Positions 35,441-45,139 are shown, counted from the first letter of the stretch. The stretch is 64,000 bases of DNA from Campylobacter upsaliensis (GCF_900637395.1 NZ_LR134372.1:1550001-1614000), one strand, 5' to 3'. The notes: generated by a model from the sequence alone, not told the origin. A program made the numbers and translations.

Positions 35441-36706
35441 ATGTCAAACACCATAACTCTAATAGATAATAGAAATGGCAAAAGCTGTGAATTTCCTATT
35501 TACAATGCGACTTTAGGACCTAGCGTTGTCGATATGTCAAGCTTTTATAAGCAAACAGGTATGTTTTGCTACGATGAAGGCTTGACCTCTACTGCTACCT
35601 GCAAATCGCAAATCACCTACATTGACGGCGAAAAGGGCATTTTGAAACATCGCGGTTATCCTATTGAGTGGCTTGCGGAAAATAAAGTTTTTTTAGATGT
35701 GGTTCATCTTTTGCTCTATAAAGAATTACCCGATGAGGGTAGGTTGGAGTCGTTCCGCTACGAACTTAAAAAACGCTCTTTTATCCACGAGGGGATGCAT
35801 AAACTCTTTGACGCTTTCCCAGATAATGCCCATCCTATGGCGGTTTTACAAGGGGCAGTTTCTTCACTTTCAGCCTTTTATCCTGATCATTTAAATATGA
35901 ATGTTAAAGAAGAATATATGGAAATGGCAGCACGCATTGTTGCTAAGATTCCTACCATAGTCGCCACTGCTTATCGTTACAAAAATGGCTTTCCTATGGC
36001 TTATCCCAATTTAGATAGGGGCTTTACCGAAAATTTCTTATATATGCTTCGCACCTATCCTTACGACCATGTGAAATTAAGACCGATTGAAATTAAAGCT
36101 TTAGATACAGTGTTTATGCTTCACGCAGATCACGAGCAAAATGCCTCAACATCGACAGTTCGTGCAGTTGGCTCAACGCACGCTCACCCTTATGCTTGTA
36201 TTAGTGCGGGCATTGGTGCGCTTTGGGGACACGCACACGGCGGAGCCAATGAGGGCGTCATTCGTATGCTTGAAATGATAGGCACACCTGATAGGGTTGA
36301 TGAATTTATCAAAAAAGCTAAGGATAAAAATGATCCTTTTAGACTTATGGGTTTTGGACATAGGGTTTATAAGAATTTTGACCCGCGCGCTAAGGTGCTT
36401 AAAAAGCTTAGAGACCAGCTTATTGACGAGCTTGACATTGATACTAATCTCATTAAAGTCGCCACTAAAATCGAAGAAATCGCTCTACAAGATGATTATT
36501 TCGTGCAAAGAAATCTTTATCCCAATGTTGATTTTCACAGCGGCTTGATCTTAAAGGCGTTAGGGATTCCAAATGAAATGTTTGCCACACTTTTTGTTAT
36601 CGGTAGAACGCCCGGATGGATCGCACAATGGATCGAGCAAAAAGAACAAGAAAGCCTCAAAATAGTCCGCCCAAGACAACTTTATCTAGGTGAAGTAGAA
36701 AAATGA
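35441..36706 (+). CDS. gltA: Citrate synthase
   Basis: 421 residues, the type II (Gram-negative) length. Condenses oxaloacetate and acetyl-CoA. Motifs: GYPIEWLA near 71, HADHEQNASTSTVR near 227-240 (active-site His), GHAHGGANEG near 265, GFGHRVYKNFDPRA near 308 with the catalytic Asp, and DFHSGLILKALG. AAAGGATAA before the ATG. It overlaps cysQ by four bases. Confidence 0.97.
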   Translation: MSNTITLIDNRNGKSCEFPIYNATLGPSVVDMSSFYKQTGMFCYDEGLTSTATCKSQITYIDGEKGILKHRGYPIEWLAENKVFLDVVHLLLYKELPDEGRLESFRYELKKRSFIHEGMHKLFDAFPDNAHPMAVLQGAVSSLSAFYPDHLNMNVKEEYMEMAARIVAKIPTIVATAYRYKNGFPMAYPNLDRGFTENFLYMLRTYPYDHVKLRPIEIKALDTVFMLHADHEQNASTSTVRAVGSTHAHPYACISAGIGALWGHAHGGANEGVIRMLEMIGTPDRVDEFIKKAKDKNDPFRLMGFGHRVYKNFDPRAKVLKKLRDQLIDELDIDTNLIKVATKIEEIALQDDYFVQRNLYPNVDFHSGLILKALGIPNEMFATLFVIGRTPGWIAQWIEQKEQESLKIVRPRQLYLGEVEK

Positions 36707-37467
36707 ATTTAGACTCTTATTTAAATTTGGCTCTAGACGCTGCAGAAAAAGCATCTAAAGCTATACTAAAAGAAAAAGAAAATCTTAAAATTCTATCCAA
36801 AGAAGACGGCACGGCTCTTACTTCAGCCGACCTTGCCTCCAATGAAATTTTAAGCGAAGCTCTTGCAAAAACGGATTTAAAAATTCTTTCTGAAGAAAAA
36901 ATCTTAAGTTATGAAGAAAGGCGAGAATTAGAGTATTTTTGGCTCATCGACCCTCTTGATGGCACAAAAGGCTTTATAAAAGGACAAGATGAATACTGCA
37001 TTATGATAAGCTTAATTCATCAAAAACGCCCTATTTTAGCCCTTATCAAAAGTCCTGAAAAAAATGAAGTTTTTTACGCACACAAAGAAAGTAAAGTTTA
37101 TAAAAATGCAAGTCTTCTTCAAAACGATGAAACTTTTTTTAAAAAAAATCAATATACCGCACTTTTAAGCATTAATCATCTTTGTAAAGAAGATGAAGAA
37201 TTTGCTAAAAAATATCAATTAAAAGCCTTAAATATAAGCTCTGGGCTTAAATTTACCGCTCTTTTAGAAGGAAGGGCTGGAATTTATAGACGCAAAGAAA
37301 AACTAAACATCTGGGACATAGCTGCTGGAGATTTTTTACTTAATCAAAATGGTGGCTTTATGGGAAAATTTGATAAAACTTTACTTTCTTACAATGAAAA
37401 AGATTTAAGGGCGGATTATTTCATCGCGGTATCAAATAAGGCTTTTTTGCAAGATTTTGGCGATTAA
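36703..37467 (+). CDS. cysQ: 3'(2'),5'-bisphosphate nucleotidase CysQ
   Basis: 254 residues, inositol-monophosphatase fold. Metal-binding motifs SEEK near 64 and LIDPLDGTKGFIKG near 80-93, plus IWDIAAGDFLLNQNGG near 205-220. It removes phosphate from PAP/PAPS. Coupled to gltA by an ATGA overlap. Confidence 0.9.
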   Translation: MNLDSYLNLALDAAEKASKAILKEKENLKILSKEDGTALTSADLASNEILSEALAKTDLKILSEEKILSYEERRELEYFWLIDPLDGTKGFIKGQDEYCIMISLIHQKRPILALIKSPEKNEVFYAHKESKVYKNASLLQNDETFFKKNQYTALLSINHLCKEDEEFAKKYQLKALNISSGLKFTALLEGRAGIYRRKEKLNIWDIAAGDFLLNQNGGFMGKFDKTLLSYNEKDLRADYFIAVSNKAFLQDFGD

Positions 37468-37503
37468 TTCGCTATAATTTTGCAAAAATCTCAAAGGAAA
37501 GCT

Positions 37504-38244
37504 ATGCGTTTATTTTTAATTCTTTTTATTTTTGCTAATCTTTTGCAAGCAGAATTTTCACAAAAACAAATTATCAAAATGGAAAAAGAAGAAAGCTTTG
37601 AGCTAATCGACCTCAATCAAGACACTACAAAACAGCACATTGATGAACAAAAAGCTGTTTTTGATAGCTCTACGCTAAAGCCTAAAAAAGAACTTCAGGT
37701 TAGCAGAGATAAAGTGCTTGATTATGGTATAGTTTTTAGTTTTAATGAAAAATTTCATTATTTTTTAAACAATCATAAGGTTAATGCTAGAGATTTTTCA
37801 CGCACTTTTACGCAAAAAACTTTACGCAATTTAAAGCTTAATTTCCTAAATTCCACTGCAAATGGAATTTATCAAAGTCAAAAAACTTTGCAAGATTTCA
37901 GTCCTAAAAATGCAAAATTAGTTAATGTCGCTCCCTTTCTAAAACAAGAAAAGGATAAAAATAAGCTTTATACGCAATTTATGGATTATCTCATTGTGAT
38001 TAATCTTAATGAATTTTACATTGAGCTTACAAATTACTTCATCACGCAAAGTGTAAGTGCTCACGCAAATATCAATTTTAAGCTTATTTCAAGCTCCAAA
38101 GGTTTGATAAAGTCTAAAAATATCCATCTTAAACTTGCGTTAAAAGATCACAACACGAGGGAAAATCTTCAAGAAATCTTAAATGAAATGCCCCAAATGT
38201 TAGCCGAAGTAGTCAAAAAAGAAACGAAAGGTTTAAAGCCCTAA
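37504..38244 (+). CDS. Periplasmic hypothetical protein
   Basis: About 246 residues from ATG 37504 with AAAGGAAAGC upstream. A signal peptide covers 1-17 (LFLILFIFANLLQA). No recognised domain; the centre is basic with alternating hydrophobic residues. It follows cysQ, as I recall an equivalent gene does in C. jejuni. It ends directly against the convergent gene at 38245. Confidence 0.7.
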   Translation: MRLFLILFIFANLLQAEFSQKQIIKMEKEESFELIDLNQDTTKQHIDEQKAVFDSSTLKPKKELQVSRDKVLDYGIVFSFNEKFHYFLNNHKVNARDFSRTFTQKTLRNLKLNFLNSTANGIYQSQKTLQDFSPKNAKLVNVAPFLKQEKDKNKLYTQFMDYLIVINLNEFYIELTNYFITQSVSAHANINFKLISSSKGLIKSKNIHLKLALKDHNTRENLQEILNEMPQMLAEVVKKETKGLKP

Positions 38245-38874
38245 TCACCCACCGCCGATGAAGTATTTCTCCACATCATCGAGCAGCTTTTCACATATGC
38301 GAGAATCCGTGCTTTTTTCAACAACGAGGTTGATATAAGTTTTTGTATCTCTAAAACTTCCTGCGGATTTGCTATTTTCACGCGTTAGTTTTTGATTATC
38401 TTTTGTGTATTTAATGGTAATGTTAAATTTCAAAGCCGCCGAAGCTTCGCCTAAATTTGTCTCCACGACAACATTCATTTGCGAGGCTTTGCCAAGAGTG
38501 GCTTGCATTTTAGAAATGATTTCTCTAAATCTTTGACATTGTCTAATGAGTGTTGAAATGAATTTATTATCAACACCCTCATAAGCAAGCTTTAGCTTGT
38601 TTTTAATATCCTTAGTGCTTTCTTTTTCAGGGGCGACAAAAACCATATAAAAGCCATTTTTAATCGGCACATTATCACTTTTAGCATCACGCCCACTTGA
38701 CATCACTTTCACATAAATAGCATTATCCAAATAAACCCTATCGACCATAGGACCATAAATTTCATATTCTTTTTTACGCACGATAACTTCACGCGCCAAA
38801 ACATTAAGCTTGACATTAGCTTCTTTGATAATAGGTTCCATTTCTTTTTTGATTTCTAAAAGCTCTTTTAACAT
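38245..38874 (-). CDS. Hypothetical cytoplasmic protein
   Basis: 209 residues from ATG 38874 (AGGAT seven bases upstream; a GTG one codon earlier is less likely). It is basic, alpha/beta, without signal or membrane span, and it ends in IGGG. I do not recognise the family. It stands alone between convergent and co-directional housekeeping genes, 51 bp from the next start. Confidence 0.6.
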   Translation of the reverse strand: MLKELLEIKKEMEPIIKEANVKLNVLAREVIVRKKEYEIYGPMVDRVYLDNAIYVKVMSSGRDAKSDNVPIKNGFYMVFVAPEKESTKDIKNKLKLAYEGVDNKFISTLIRQCQRFREIISKMQATLGKASQMNVVVETNLGEASAALKFNITIKYTKDNQKLTRENSKSAGSFRDTKTYINLVVEKSTDSRICEKLLDDVEKYFIGGG

Positions 38875-38928
38875 CACGCTATCCTTTTAATTAAAATAGG
38901 TATTATAACAATTTTTTCTTATAAAAAA

Positions 38929-39447
38929 TTAACTTTCCACAAGCTTCACGCCATAAGCTTTTAGAAGTTCAAAAGCGTGATTTTCTAAGCTTTCATCAAA
39001 GCTAGTTGTGGCATTTTTATGTAAGATTAAGGTAGCATTTGGCTTCGCGCAAAAGGTTAAAATGATATTAAAAAACACACAAATATGTGACACAAGTCCG
39101 CAAAAATGGATTTCTTCATAAGGGCTTTTTGCTAAGAAATTTGCAAGTTCTAAGCTACCAAAGCTATCTTTATGAAAGATTTTTTTCGCTTTCGATAAAA
39201 ATGGAACAAATTCGCTAGGCATTTCCCAACCAAAAGTGTTTTTAATGCAGTGTTTAATGGGTAAATTCTGCCCCTCTCTCGTCTTTAAATAATCCTCTTC
39301 GTGCGTATCAAAAGTGATGAGTAAATCCCCCTCAAATTCACTTAAGAGCCTTATAATTTCACTCTTTATGCTAGGAGCCTTTTCAAAACCTAAACTCCCA
39401 TCAATAAAATCATTTTGATAATCCACCAAAACAAAAGCTTTTTTCAT
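38929..39447 (-). CDS. Isochorismatase-family cysteine hydrolase
   Basis: 172 residues. VLVDYQNDFI at 7-16 carries the catalytic Asp, HKDSFGS has the Lys near 93, and HFCGLVSHICVFF near 113-125 has the nucleophilic Cys after a conserved cis-type Val-Ser. The fold and length fit nicotinamidase-like hydrolases; HxxxH-type metal residues are not obvious, so nicotinamidase itself is not claimed. It follows the tRNA-thiolase-like gene with no gap. Confidence 0.75.
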   Translation of the reverse strand: MKKAFVLVDYQNDFIDGSLGFEKAPSIKSEIIRLLSEFEGDLLITFDTHEEDYLKTREGQNLPIKHCIKNTFGWEMPSEFVPFLSKAKKIFHKDSFGSLELANFLAKSPYEEIHFCGLVSHICVFFNIILTFCAKPNATLILHKNATTSFDESLENHAFELLKAYGVKLVES

Positions 39448-40203
39448 CTATTCCCCTTTCTCCCAAAAAGTCTCACTGTGTAAATTCGAAAACGCACTTT
39501 TAAGACTAGTAAAAAGCTTAGGATGCTTACTTTCAAGCTCTTTTAATAAAGCTTTTGCCTCTTCTCTTGCATGAGGAAATTTGACATTTTTCTCGCTTAA
39601 TTTCATACCGGGACAAAATTCATTGCCTATCACTTCAAGCTCGTTGATTGTGGCATTGTCTCTTAATTGCCTTTCGCGGACGAAAATCAAAGGGCGTATG
39701 ATAGTAATGCCTCTTTTGCTTTTATAAATGGGCGCAAGAGTTCTTAAAGCACCATTGTGGATAAAATTCATAAAAAAGCTCTCTGCTGCATCGTCTAAAT
39801 GATGAGCAATTGCAAGCTTATTAAAACCTTTTTCAAGTGCATAAGTATATAAAGCTCCACGCCTCATACGCGAAAAATAACTACAAAAACTCGAATTTTC
39901 TCTAATCGTATCGCCAGAAATTTCATAGATATTACTCTCAATCACACTATGCTTAATTCCGTGTTCTTCGCAATGTGCGTGAAGTTTGGAATAATCCTCC
40001 CCCATACCATAACTCAAAGTCGCCGCCTCAAGCTCAAATTTAAAAGGTGCGTGGGCTTGCATACGCTTTAAAAGATGTGCTAAGGCTAGGGAGTCCTTAC
40101 CTCCACTAAGTCCTAAAAGCACCTTGTCATTATCTTCTATGAGTTTGAATTTCGCATTAGCCTGAGCAACTTGTCTTATAAGTTTTTTGCTAAGATTTAT
40201 CAT
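39448..40203 (-). CDS. TtcA/TilS-type PP-loop ATPase, degenerate Fe-S motif
   Basis: 251 residues. PP-loop LGLSGGKDSLALAHLL near 31-46, then IAHHLDDAAESFFMN and IIRPLIFVRERQLRD, match TtcA, which thiolates C32 of tRNA. TtcA binds a 4Fe-4S cluster with three Cys, two of them in CxxC. Here the first motif reads CSYFSRMRRG, so the second Cys is Phe; one Cys remains in NEFCPGM. Either the cluster is bound differently or the activity changed. It overlaps mtnN by four bases. Confidence 0.75.
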   Translation of the reverse strand: MINLSKKLIRQVAQANAKFKLIEDNDKVLLGLSGGKDSLALAHLLKRMQAHAPFKFELEAATLSYGMGEDYSKLHAHCEEHGIKHSVIESNIYEISGDTIRENSSFCSYFSRMRRGALYTYALEKGFNKLAIAHHLDDAAESFFMNFIHNGALRTLAPIYKSKRGITIIRPLIFVRERQLRDNATINELEVIGNEFCPGMKLSEKNVKFPHAREEAKALLKELESKHPKLFTSLKSAFSNLHSETFWEKGE

Positions 40204-40886
40204 AATTTATCGCACATTTTAAGGACAAAATTAGCAGAAATTTTAGCAGACTTTACTACAAATTCATCAAAATCAAATTCTGCCTTTTCTCCAGCCTTAT
40301 CACTCATCGCCCTTAAAATAAAGCAAGGCACTTTCAAAGCCTGACACACTAAAGCCACGCTAGCACCTTCCATCTCACAAGCATCGGCATTAAAAATTTC
40401 TCTAATTTTCGCCTTTTTTGTCTCATCGCAAATAAATTCATCGCCCGTTGCAATAATCCCTGCATTAAGCTTGATATTAAGCTCCTTAGCCACTTCAAGT
40501 GCGAGAGTATTTAAACGCTCATCTGTTTTAATAAAAATTTCATTACCCGGCACAAAACCTAAAGGATGTCCAAAGGCTGTAATGTCTAAATCATATTGCA
40601 CCAAACTTTTAGCATAAAGCAAATCACCTATTTCTAAATTTGGATTAAAAGCACCCGCTACACCCGTAAAAAGCAAAGTTTTCGCACCATATCGCTCTAT
40701 CATCACGCTAGCACTTAAAGTAGAATTGACCTTGCCGATTTTAGAATAAGCTAAAATAAGCTCGTGTCCCTTGTAGTTTGCAAAATAATAAGTGTTATTA
40801 GCATATTCTTCACTTGTATAGTCTTTTAAAATTTCAAGTAGAGGGGCGATTTCTTCTTGCATCGCACCAAGTATTGCTATTTTCAT
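40200..40886 (-). CDS. mtnN: 5'-methylthioadenosine/S-adenosylhomocysteine nucleosidase
   Basis: 228 residues. IAILGAMQEEIAPL at the start, LLFTGVAGAF near 73-82, ATGDEFICD near 146 and the MEGASVALVCQ and RAMSDKAG segments identify the Pfs/MtnN fold. It recycles methylthioadenosine and SAH; in Campylobacter the enzyme also serves aminofutalosine cleavage in menaquinone synthesis, which would link it to mqnD. It overlaps fabD by four bases. Confidence 0.93.
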   Translation of the reverse strand: MKIAILGAMQEEIAPLLEILKDYTSEEYANNTYYFANYKGHELILAYSKIGKVNSTLSASVMIERYGAKTLLFTGVAGAFNPNLEIGDLLYAKSLVQYDLDITAFGHPLGFVPGNEIFIKTDERLNTLALEVAKELNIKLNAGIIATGDEFICDETKKAKIREIFNADACEMEGASVALVCQALKVPCFILRAMSDKAGEKAEFDFDEFVVKSAKISANFVLKMCDKL

Positions 40887-41806
40887 TGTATAACCTTTAA
40901 AAATTCATCAACTTCATTTAAATTTGTTAAAGCGTAAGTTTCTTTTGTGGTGATTTTTTTATTAAGACCTTTTAAAACACTCGCTCCAAATTCGACAAAA
41001 TAATCGACCTCATCTTGTATATTTAAAATGCTTTGTTTATAAAGCACAGGAGAGATTAGCTGAGCTTTTAGTAAATTTAAGGCTTCGCTTTTGCTTTCAT
41101 AAGATTTAGCATTGACATTTGAAATCACAGGTAAAAAACTAGGCTTCAAAACGCCTTCTAACTCTTTGCTAAGCTTAATTGACGCTTCATTTAAAAGCGG
41201 ACAATGACTAGCCACACTCATATTTAAAAGCATAGCTCTTTTAGCACCAGCTTCTTTAAATTTCGCTTCATATTCTAACAAATGTGCTTTTAAACCTGCC
41301 ACGACAATTTGCCCATCGCAATTATAATTTGCCGCAAAAATGCTTTTACCCTCTGCCTTTGCTAACTCGCAAAGACCTTGCACTACTTCATCGCTTAAAC
41401 CCAAAATTACCATCATACCAGCTTCAATTTTAACGCAATCTTCTTGCATATAAATTCCGCGTTTATTGACTAAAACAATAGCCTCTAAAAAATCAAAAGC
41501 CCCATTAATCGCCAAAGCACTAAATTCACCCAAAGAATGTCCCAAGGCAAAATTATGCCTAAAATCTGGCTTTTTTTCTAACAAAGCAGCATAAGCCATT
41601 AATGAGCTTAAAACAATCGCAGGCTGTGTAAATTCACTCCTAGCTAAGTCATCATTTTGTGTAAAAAGTAGGCGTTTAAAATCAATCTTGCTATATTCAC
41701 TAGCTTCATCTAAAAGAGCTTTCGCTTTTGGAGAATTTTCGTAAAAGTCCTTTCCCATACCAAGGCTTTGAGAGCCTTGACCGGGGAATATTAATGCGCA
41801 ACTCAT
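40883..41806 (-). CDS. fabD: Malonyl-CoA:ACP transacylase FabD
   Basis: 307 residues from ATG 41806, which overlaps the slyD stop (ATGA). LIFPGQGSQSLGMGKDF at the start holds the oxyanion motif, and FALGHSLGEFSAL near 85-97 carries the catalytic Ser. MSVASHCPLL near 197 holds the catalytic His. It loads malonyl groups for fatty acid synthesis. Confidence 0.95.
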   Translation of the reverse strand: MSCALIFPGQGSQSLGMGKDFYENSPKAKALLDEASEYSKIDFKRLLFTQNDDLARSEFTQPAIVLSSLMAYAALLEKKPDFRHNFALGHSLGEFSALAINGAFDFLEAIVLVNKRGIYMQEDCVKIEAGMMVILGLSDEVVQGLCELAKAEGKSIFAANYNCDGQIVVAGLKAHLLEYEAKFKEAGAKRAMLLNMSVASHCPLLNEASIKLSKELEGVLKPSFLPVISNVNAKSYESKSEALNLLKAQLISPVLYKQSILNIQDEVDYFVEFGASVLKGLNKKITTKETYALTNLNEVDEFLKVIQ

Positions 41807-42366
41807 CCGTGGCAACCACAACCTCCGCCGCCGCCTCCGCAGCAGCCGCCTCCGCCTCCGTGATAATGATGTCCGTGTCCGCTTCCGCAGCAGCCGCCAC
41901 TTCCAGCTATGATTCCTGTTAAAATTTCGTCTTCACTAGCTTCTCTAGCATCGACTATATTAAGAGAAAAAAGCAAATCCCTACCTGCATAAGGGTGATT
42001 GTAATCTATTGTTACTTCATTATCATTTATCTCTTTTACGCTTACACGCACGGTTTGCCCATCTTCACCTTCGCCAAAAAGCTCCATACCGACTTTTAAA
42101 TCGATACCAGCAAATTGCTCCTTAGGTAAGGTTTGCACCGCACTTTCATCATAATCGCCCAAAGCCTTGTCTTTTTTGATAAGCACATCGGCATTTGAAG
42201 GGCATTCAAGCTTCATCACTTCTTCTTCTAAACTATCTAAAATTTGCCCTTTTCCAACTATAAATGCAATAGGCTGGGCGTTAATATTAGACTCTAAAAT
42301 TTCATTAGTATTCGCATCCTTTAATTCATAAAACATCGATACTACACTATTTTTTTCTATAACCAT
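41803..42366 (-). CDS. slyD: FKBP-type prolyl isomerase SlyD with Cys/His/Gly tail
   Basis: 187 residues. The FKBP part has VSMFYELKDANTNEIL near 9-24 and VTIDYNHPYAGRDL, with an inserted IF domain. The last 35 residues are a metal-binding tail of Gly, Cys and His (CCGSGHGHHYHGGGGGCC), expected to bind nickel for hydrogenase or urease-type maturation. AAAGGAG precedes the ATG. It is co-directional with fabD. Confidence 0.93.
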   Translation of the reverse strand: MVIEKNSVVSMFYELKDANTNEILESNINAQPIAFIVGKGQILDSLEEEVMKLECPSNADVLIKKDKALGDYDESAVQTLPKEQFAGIDLKVGMELFGEGEDGQTVRVSVKEINDNEVTIDYNHPYAGRDLLFSLNIVDAREASEDEILTGIIAGSGGCCGSGHGHHYHGGGGGCCGGGGGGCGCHG

Positions 42367-42386
42367 TTTTTCTCCTTTAATTTGTT

Positions 42387-43325
42387 TTATTTGCGATTTG
42401 GCGAAGCTTTTGCTTCTGGAGTGTTAGGATAATTTGTTTTTAAAGCCTTGTAAAAGCCATTGGCACTTTTTGTATCGCCCACTTTATCCAAAGAAATTGC
42501 CGTATGATACAATAATTTAGGAAAATAGTCTCCCTTAGTGCTTATGCTTGAGCTTTTTTTGTAATAAACAATAGCATTATTATAATTTTGCTGTTTATAC
42601 TCTATCTCTCCAAGCCAAAAATTCGCCCTTGCAGGCTTATAATGTTTTTCTATAAGATAATTTAATTTTTCTCTAGAATTTTCAAAAAGATTTTCATTTA
42701 AATCTTTAATTGCCAATTTCAAAATTTCATTATGCTTTTCTTTTTTCCAACTATCATCAATTTTAACTTGTTGCGTTTGTGAAGTTACAGCGATACTAGC
42801 ATTTTCTTCGCTAGTAAGATTACTATCATTTATTATTGTGCTAGAAGTCGTTTTTGTGCGGTTTGTATCATTAAAGTCATTTTTAGAAACATAATTGTTA
42901 TTGATAGAATCAACCAAAGAACTAAGCTCTGTTAAAATCTTCTTAACTTGCTTATGATTTGCATCTTGTATTTTTCTACTTTCCTCAACATAGGCTTTAA
43001 GACTTTTAAGCTCTAAGCTAAGATTATTTTCTACACTTTCGCTATTTGCCTCAAGCTGATTTAGGCGCGAATTTGACTTAGCATACTGAGAATTAATGCC
43101 CTCAAGCATACTTTGCAAACCCTCTAATCTCTCATTTGTTTCATTGATTTTAGCACTAAGTGAAGAATATTCATTACTTAAACTATCAAGTTTATCTTTA
43201 AATAATTTTTCATTTGAAGTCAGCCCATAAGCCGAATTGCTTGTCAAATTTCCTGCACCAAAAGCAGAAGTTTCCGCGTAAAGAAATGTAGCCCCCAAGA
43301 GAGCTACTAAAGTTATTTTTTTCAT
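42387..43325 (-). CDS. cpoB: Tol-Pal accessory protein CpoB/YbgF
   Basis: 312 residues. Signal peptide about 1-17 (LVALLGATFLYA), a long coiled coil (about 40-150), and carboxy-terminal TPR repeats from about 195 (NARFWLGEIEYKQQNYNNAI-type pattern). CpoB coordinates the Tol-Pal system with peptidoglycan synthesis in the periplasm. It shares a start/stop junction with pal upstream. Confidence 0.88.
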   Translation of the reverse strand: MKKITLVALLGATFLYAETSAFGAGNLTSNSAYGLTSNEKLFKDKLDSLSNEYSSLSAKINETNERLEGLQSMLEGINSQYAKSNSRLNQLEANSESVENNLSLELKSLKAYVEESRKIQDANHKQVKKILTELSSLVDSINNNYVSKNDFNDTNRTKTTSSTIINDSNLTSEENASIAVTSQTQQVKIDDSWKKEKHNEILKLAIKDLNENLFENSREKLNYLIEKHYKPARANFWLGEIEYKQQNYNNAIVYYKKSSSISTKGDYFPKLLYHTAISLDKVGDTKSANGFYKALKTNYPNTPEAKASPNRK

Positions 43326-43822
43326 TATCTTGCTAGTTTAAACTCTGCACGGCGGTTTTGTGCATCGCAAGTTTTAGTTTTCTCTGTGCAAACAGGATTA
43401 GTTTCTCCATAGCTTTTTACAGAAATTCTATCAGAATTTACACCTTGAGAGATAAGTGCATCTTTAACAGCCTTAGCTCTTTTAAGTCCTAAAGCTTGAT
43501 TATACTCATCAGTTCCCCACTCATCGCAGTTTCCTTCAACAGTAATGCTCGTGCCACTTACTTCAGTGTTGAAAATATTTGCATTTGTGCTAACGACAGA
43601 CTGCATATCACTTCTAATATTGAATTTATCAAAGTCAAAATAAACCTTACCTAAAGTATCGTTAAGTTGAGAGATTTTCGAATCGATGTCCCAACCATCG
43701 CTACCACCTGAGCCACGAGAGCCATCAACATCTGTGCCACCACTTACACTAGTACTTTTAGTACTACAACCACTAATCACAATCGCAAAAGCTGCAATTG
43801 AAGTAAAAAGAATTTTCTTCAT
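43325..43822 (-). CDS. pal: Peptidoglycan-associated lipoprotein Pal
   Basis: 165 residues. Lipobox IVISGC places the lipid-bearing Cys at residue 19. The OmpA-like domain follows: VYFDFDKFNIR near 60-70, VEGNCDEWGTDEYNQALGLK near 97-116 and RAKAVKDALI. It links the outer membrane to peptidoglycan. A 77-bp gap separates it from tolB. Confidence 0.95.
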   Translation of the reverse strand: MKKILFTSIAAFAIVISGCSTKSTSVSGGTDVDGSRGSGGSDGWDIDSKISQLNDTLGKVYFDFDKFNIRSDMQSVVSTNANIFNTEVSGTSITVEGNCDEWGTDEYNQALGLKRAKAVKDALISQGVNSDRISVKSYGETNPVCTEKTKTCDAQNRRAEFKLAR

Positions 43823-43899
43823 TTAAGACCTTTCAAAGTTTGTTAAATTGTAGTTATTATAACTAAAAAATTGTTAATTTTAATTAATATTTAAAAAAA

Positions 43900-45108
43900 T
43901 TACCAATCAATCGATTGAATTTTACCTACTTTCAATGGAAAATAAAAAGTTTTATTTGCATTGACACGAATCACACCTAAGGCACTTTGATTACCCAAAT
44001 GCTTGATAAACACTATACTACCGCCATCACTAGAAAAACGCGGAAATAAATTTTTACCATTTGCACTAAGCTGTCTAATATAATCACTCTTAATAGACAT
44101 TAAATAAATATTAAAGACACCCGCTTGTTTTGGCTCGCGACTGGAATAAACCAAAAAGTCCTTATAAGTCGAAACCGCAGAATTGTTTCTTCCGTGAAAA
44201 ACGGCTTGTTCGGCTGAAGTGCTACCTAAATTTTGTATAAAAATATTAGGATAGCCTAGCCTATCTGAAACAAAAACGACTTTCGACTCATCTTCACCTA
44301 TGAAATTTGCATTGACATCAATGCCTGAATAATTTGTAAGTTTGCTTAAATTTTTACTATTTAAATCATATAAATACACATCAGGCTGGTCCTGCGGTGC
44401 CATAGTAACTAAAATTTTATCGCCCTTTTTATTAACATCACTAGCTACGACCATACCACCACTTGAGAGAATTTTACTCGCTTTATTATTTGTCAAATCA
44501 AAGCGAAAAAGAGTAGGTTTATCGTGGTCATAAGCGGTGTAGTAAAACATCGTTTGTTCCTCGTTTGCCCATTTAGGAAACAAATTTAAGCCTCCATCAA
44601 CTATCACTCTTTGATAAGTAAGCGTATAATCTGCCATTATAATTTGACTGCGTTTTGACGAATTTGTCCTAGCGATAAGAATTTTATGGTCCATCCACTC
44701 CACAGGTGCCAAGCCCAAAAATTGCACAGAATCCTTAACGCCCTTATGTGCTAAAAAGGGATATTGCTCGACTTTGTTTAGCGTGTAGTCTTGATTAGCT
44801 TTTTCCACTCCACCTGCTTTGATTTTGATATTAAGGCTTAAATTTTCGCCATTTTTTGCAAGAGCATATTCAAAAGTATAGTTAGAATTTTCGCTTCCCT
44901 CATCGACCACTTCAAAATTGGAACTAACTTTAAGATCATTGACTATCATATTATAAAAACTACGCTTTAAATTTGCATCGCTTAAATTAGAATTATCTTT
45001 AACGATGATTTTGGGTAAAACAACGCCTTGATTAACAACATCAATAACAGGGTCCTCCGCCCATACCACACTAAAAATAGCTAAAAAAACTAGTAAAATT
45101 TTTCTCAT
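43900..45108 (-). CDS. tolB: Tol-Pal translocation protein TolB
   Basis: 402 residues. Signal peptide 1-17 (LLVFLAIFSVVWA), an amino-terminal domain, then a WD-like beta-propeller with repeats such as LFPKWANEEQTMFYY and LFPRFSSDGGSIVFI. It interacts with Pal in the periplasm. It is now separated from tolA/exbD/exbB by the 6-kb restriction-modification insertion and must use its own promoter. Confidence 0.92.
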   Translation of the reverse strand: MRKILLVFLAIFSVVWAEDPVIDVVNQGVVLPKIIVKDNSNLSDANLKRSFYNMIVNDLKVSSNFEVVDEGSENSNYTFEYALAKNGENLSLNIKIKAGGVEKANQDYTLNKVEQYPFLAHKGVKDSVQFLGLAPVEWMDHKILIARTNSSKRSQIIMADYTLTYQRVIVDGGLNLFPKWANEEQTMFYYTAYDHDKPTLFRFDLTNNKASKILSSGGMVVASDVNKKGDKILVTMAPQDQPDVYLYDLNSKNLSKLTNYSGIDVNANFIGEDESKVVFVSDRLGYPNIFIQNLGSTSAEQAVFHGRNNSAVSTYKDFLVYSSREPKQAGVFNIYLMSIKSDYIRQLSANGKNLFPRFSSDGGSIVFIKHLGNQSALGVIRVNANKTFYFPLKVGKIQSIDW

Positions 45109-45133
45109 TTTTTCTCCTTAAATTCATCCGCAA

Positions 45134-45139
45134 ATTCTA
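45134..45139 (-). promoter_or_regulatory. -10 box of tolB-pal-cpoB
   Basis: TAGAAT on the minus strand lies about 26-31 bp before the tolB ATG, with AAGGAG between. This would give the downstream half of the split tol cluster its own transcript. Confidence 0.45.

Noticed and set aside
41803-42366. Cys/His/Gly-rich SlyD tail as a novel feature
   Set aside because: Metal-binding tails of this kind are known for SlyD in many proteobacteria.
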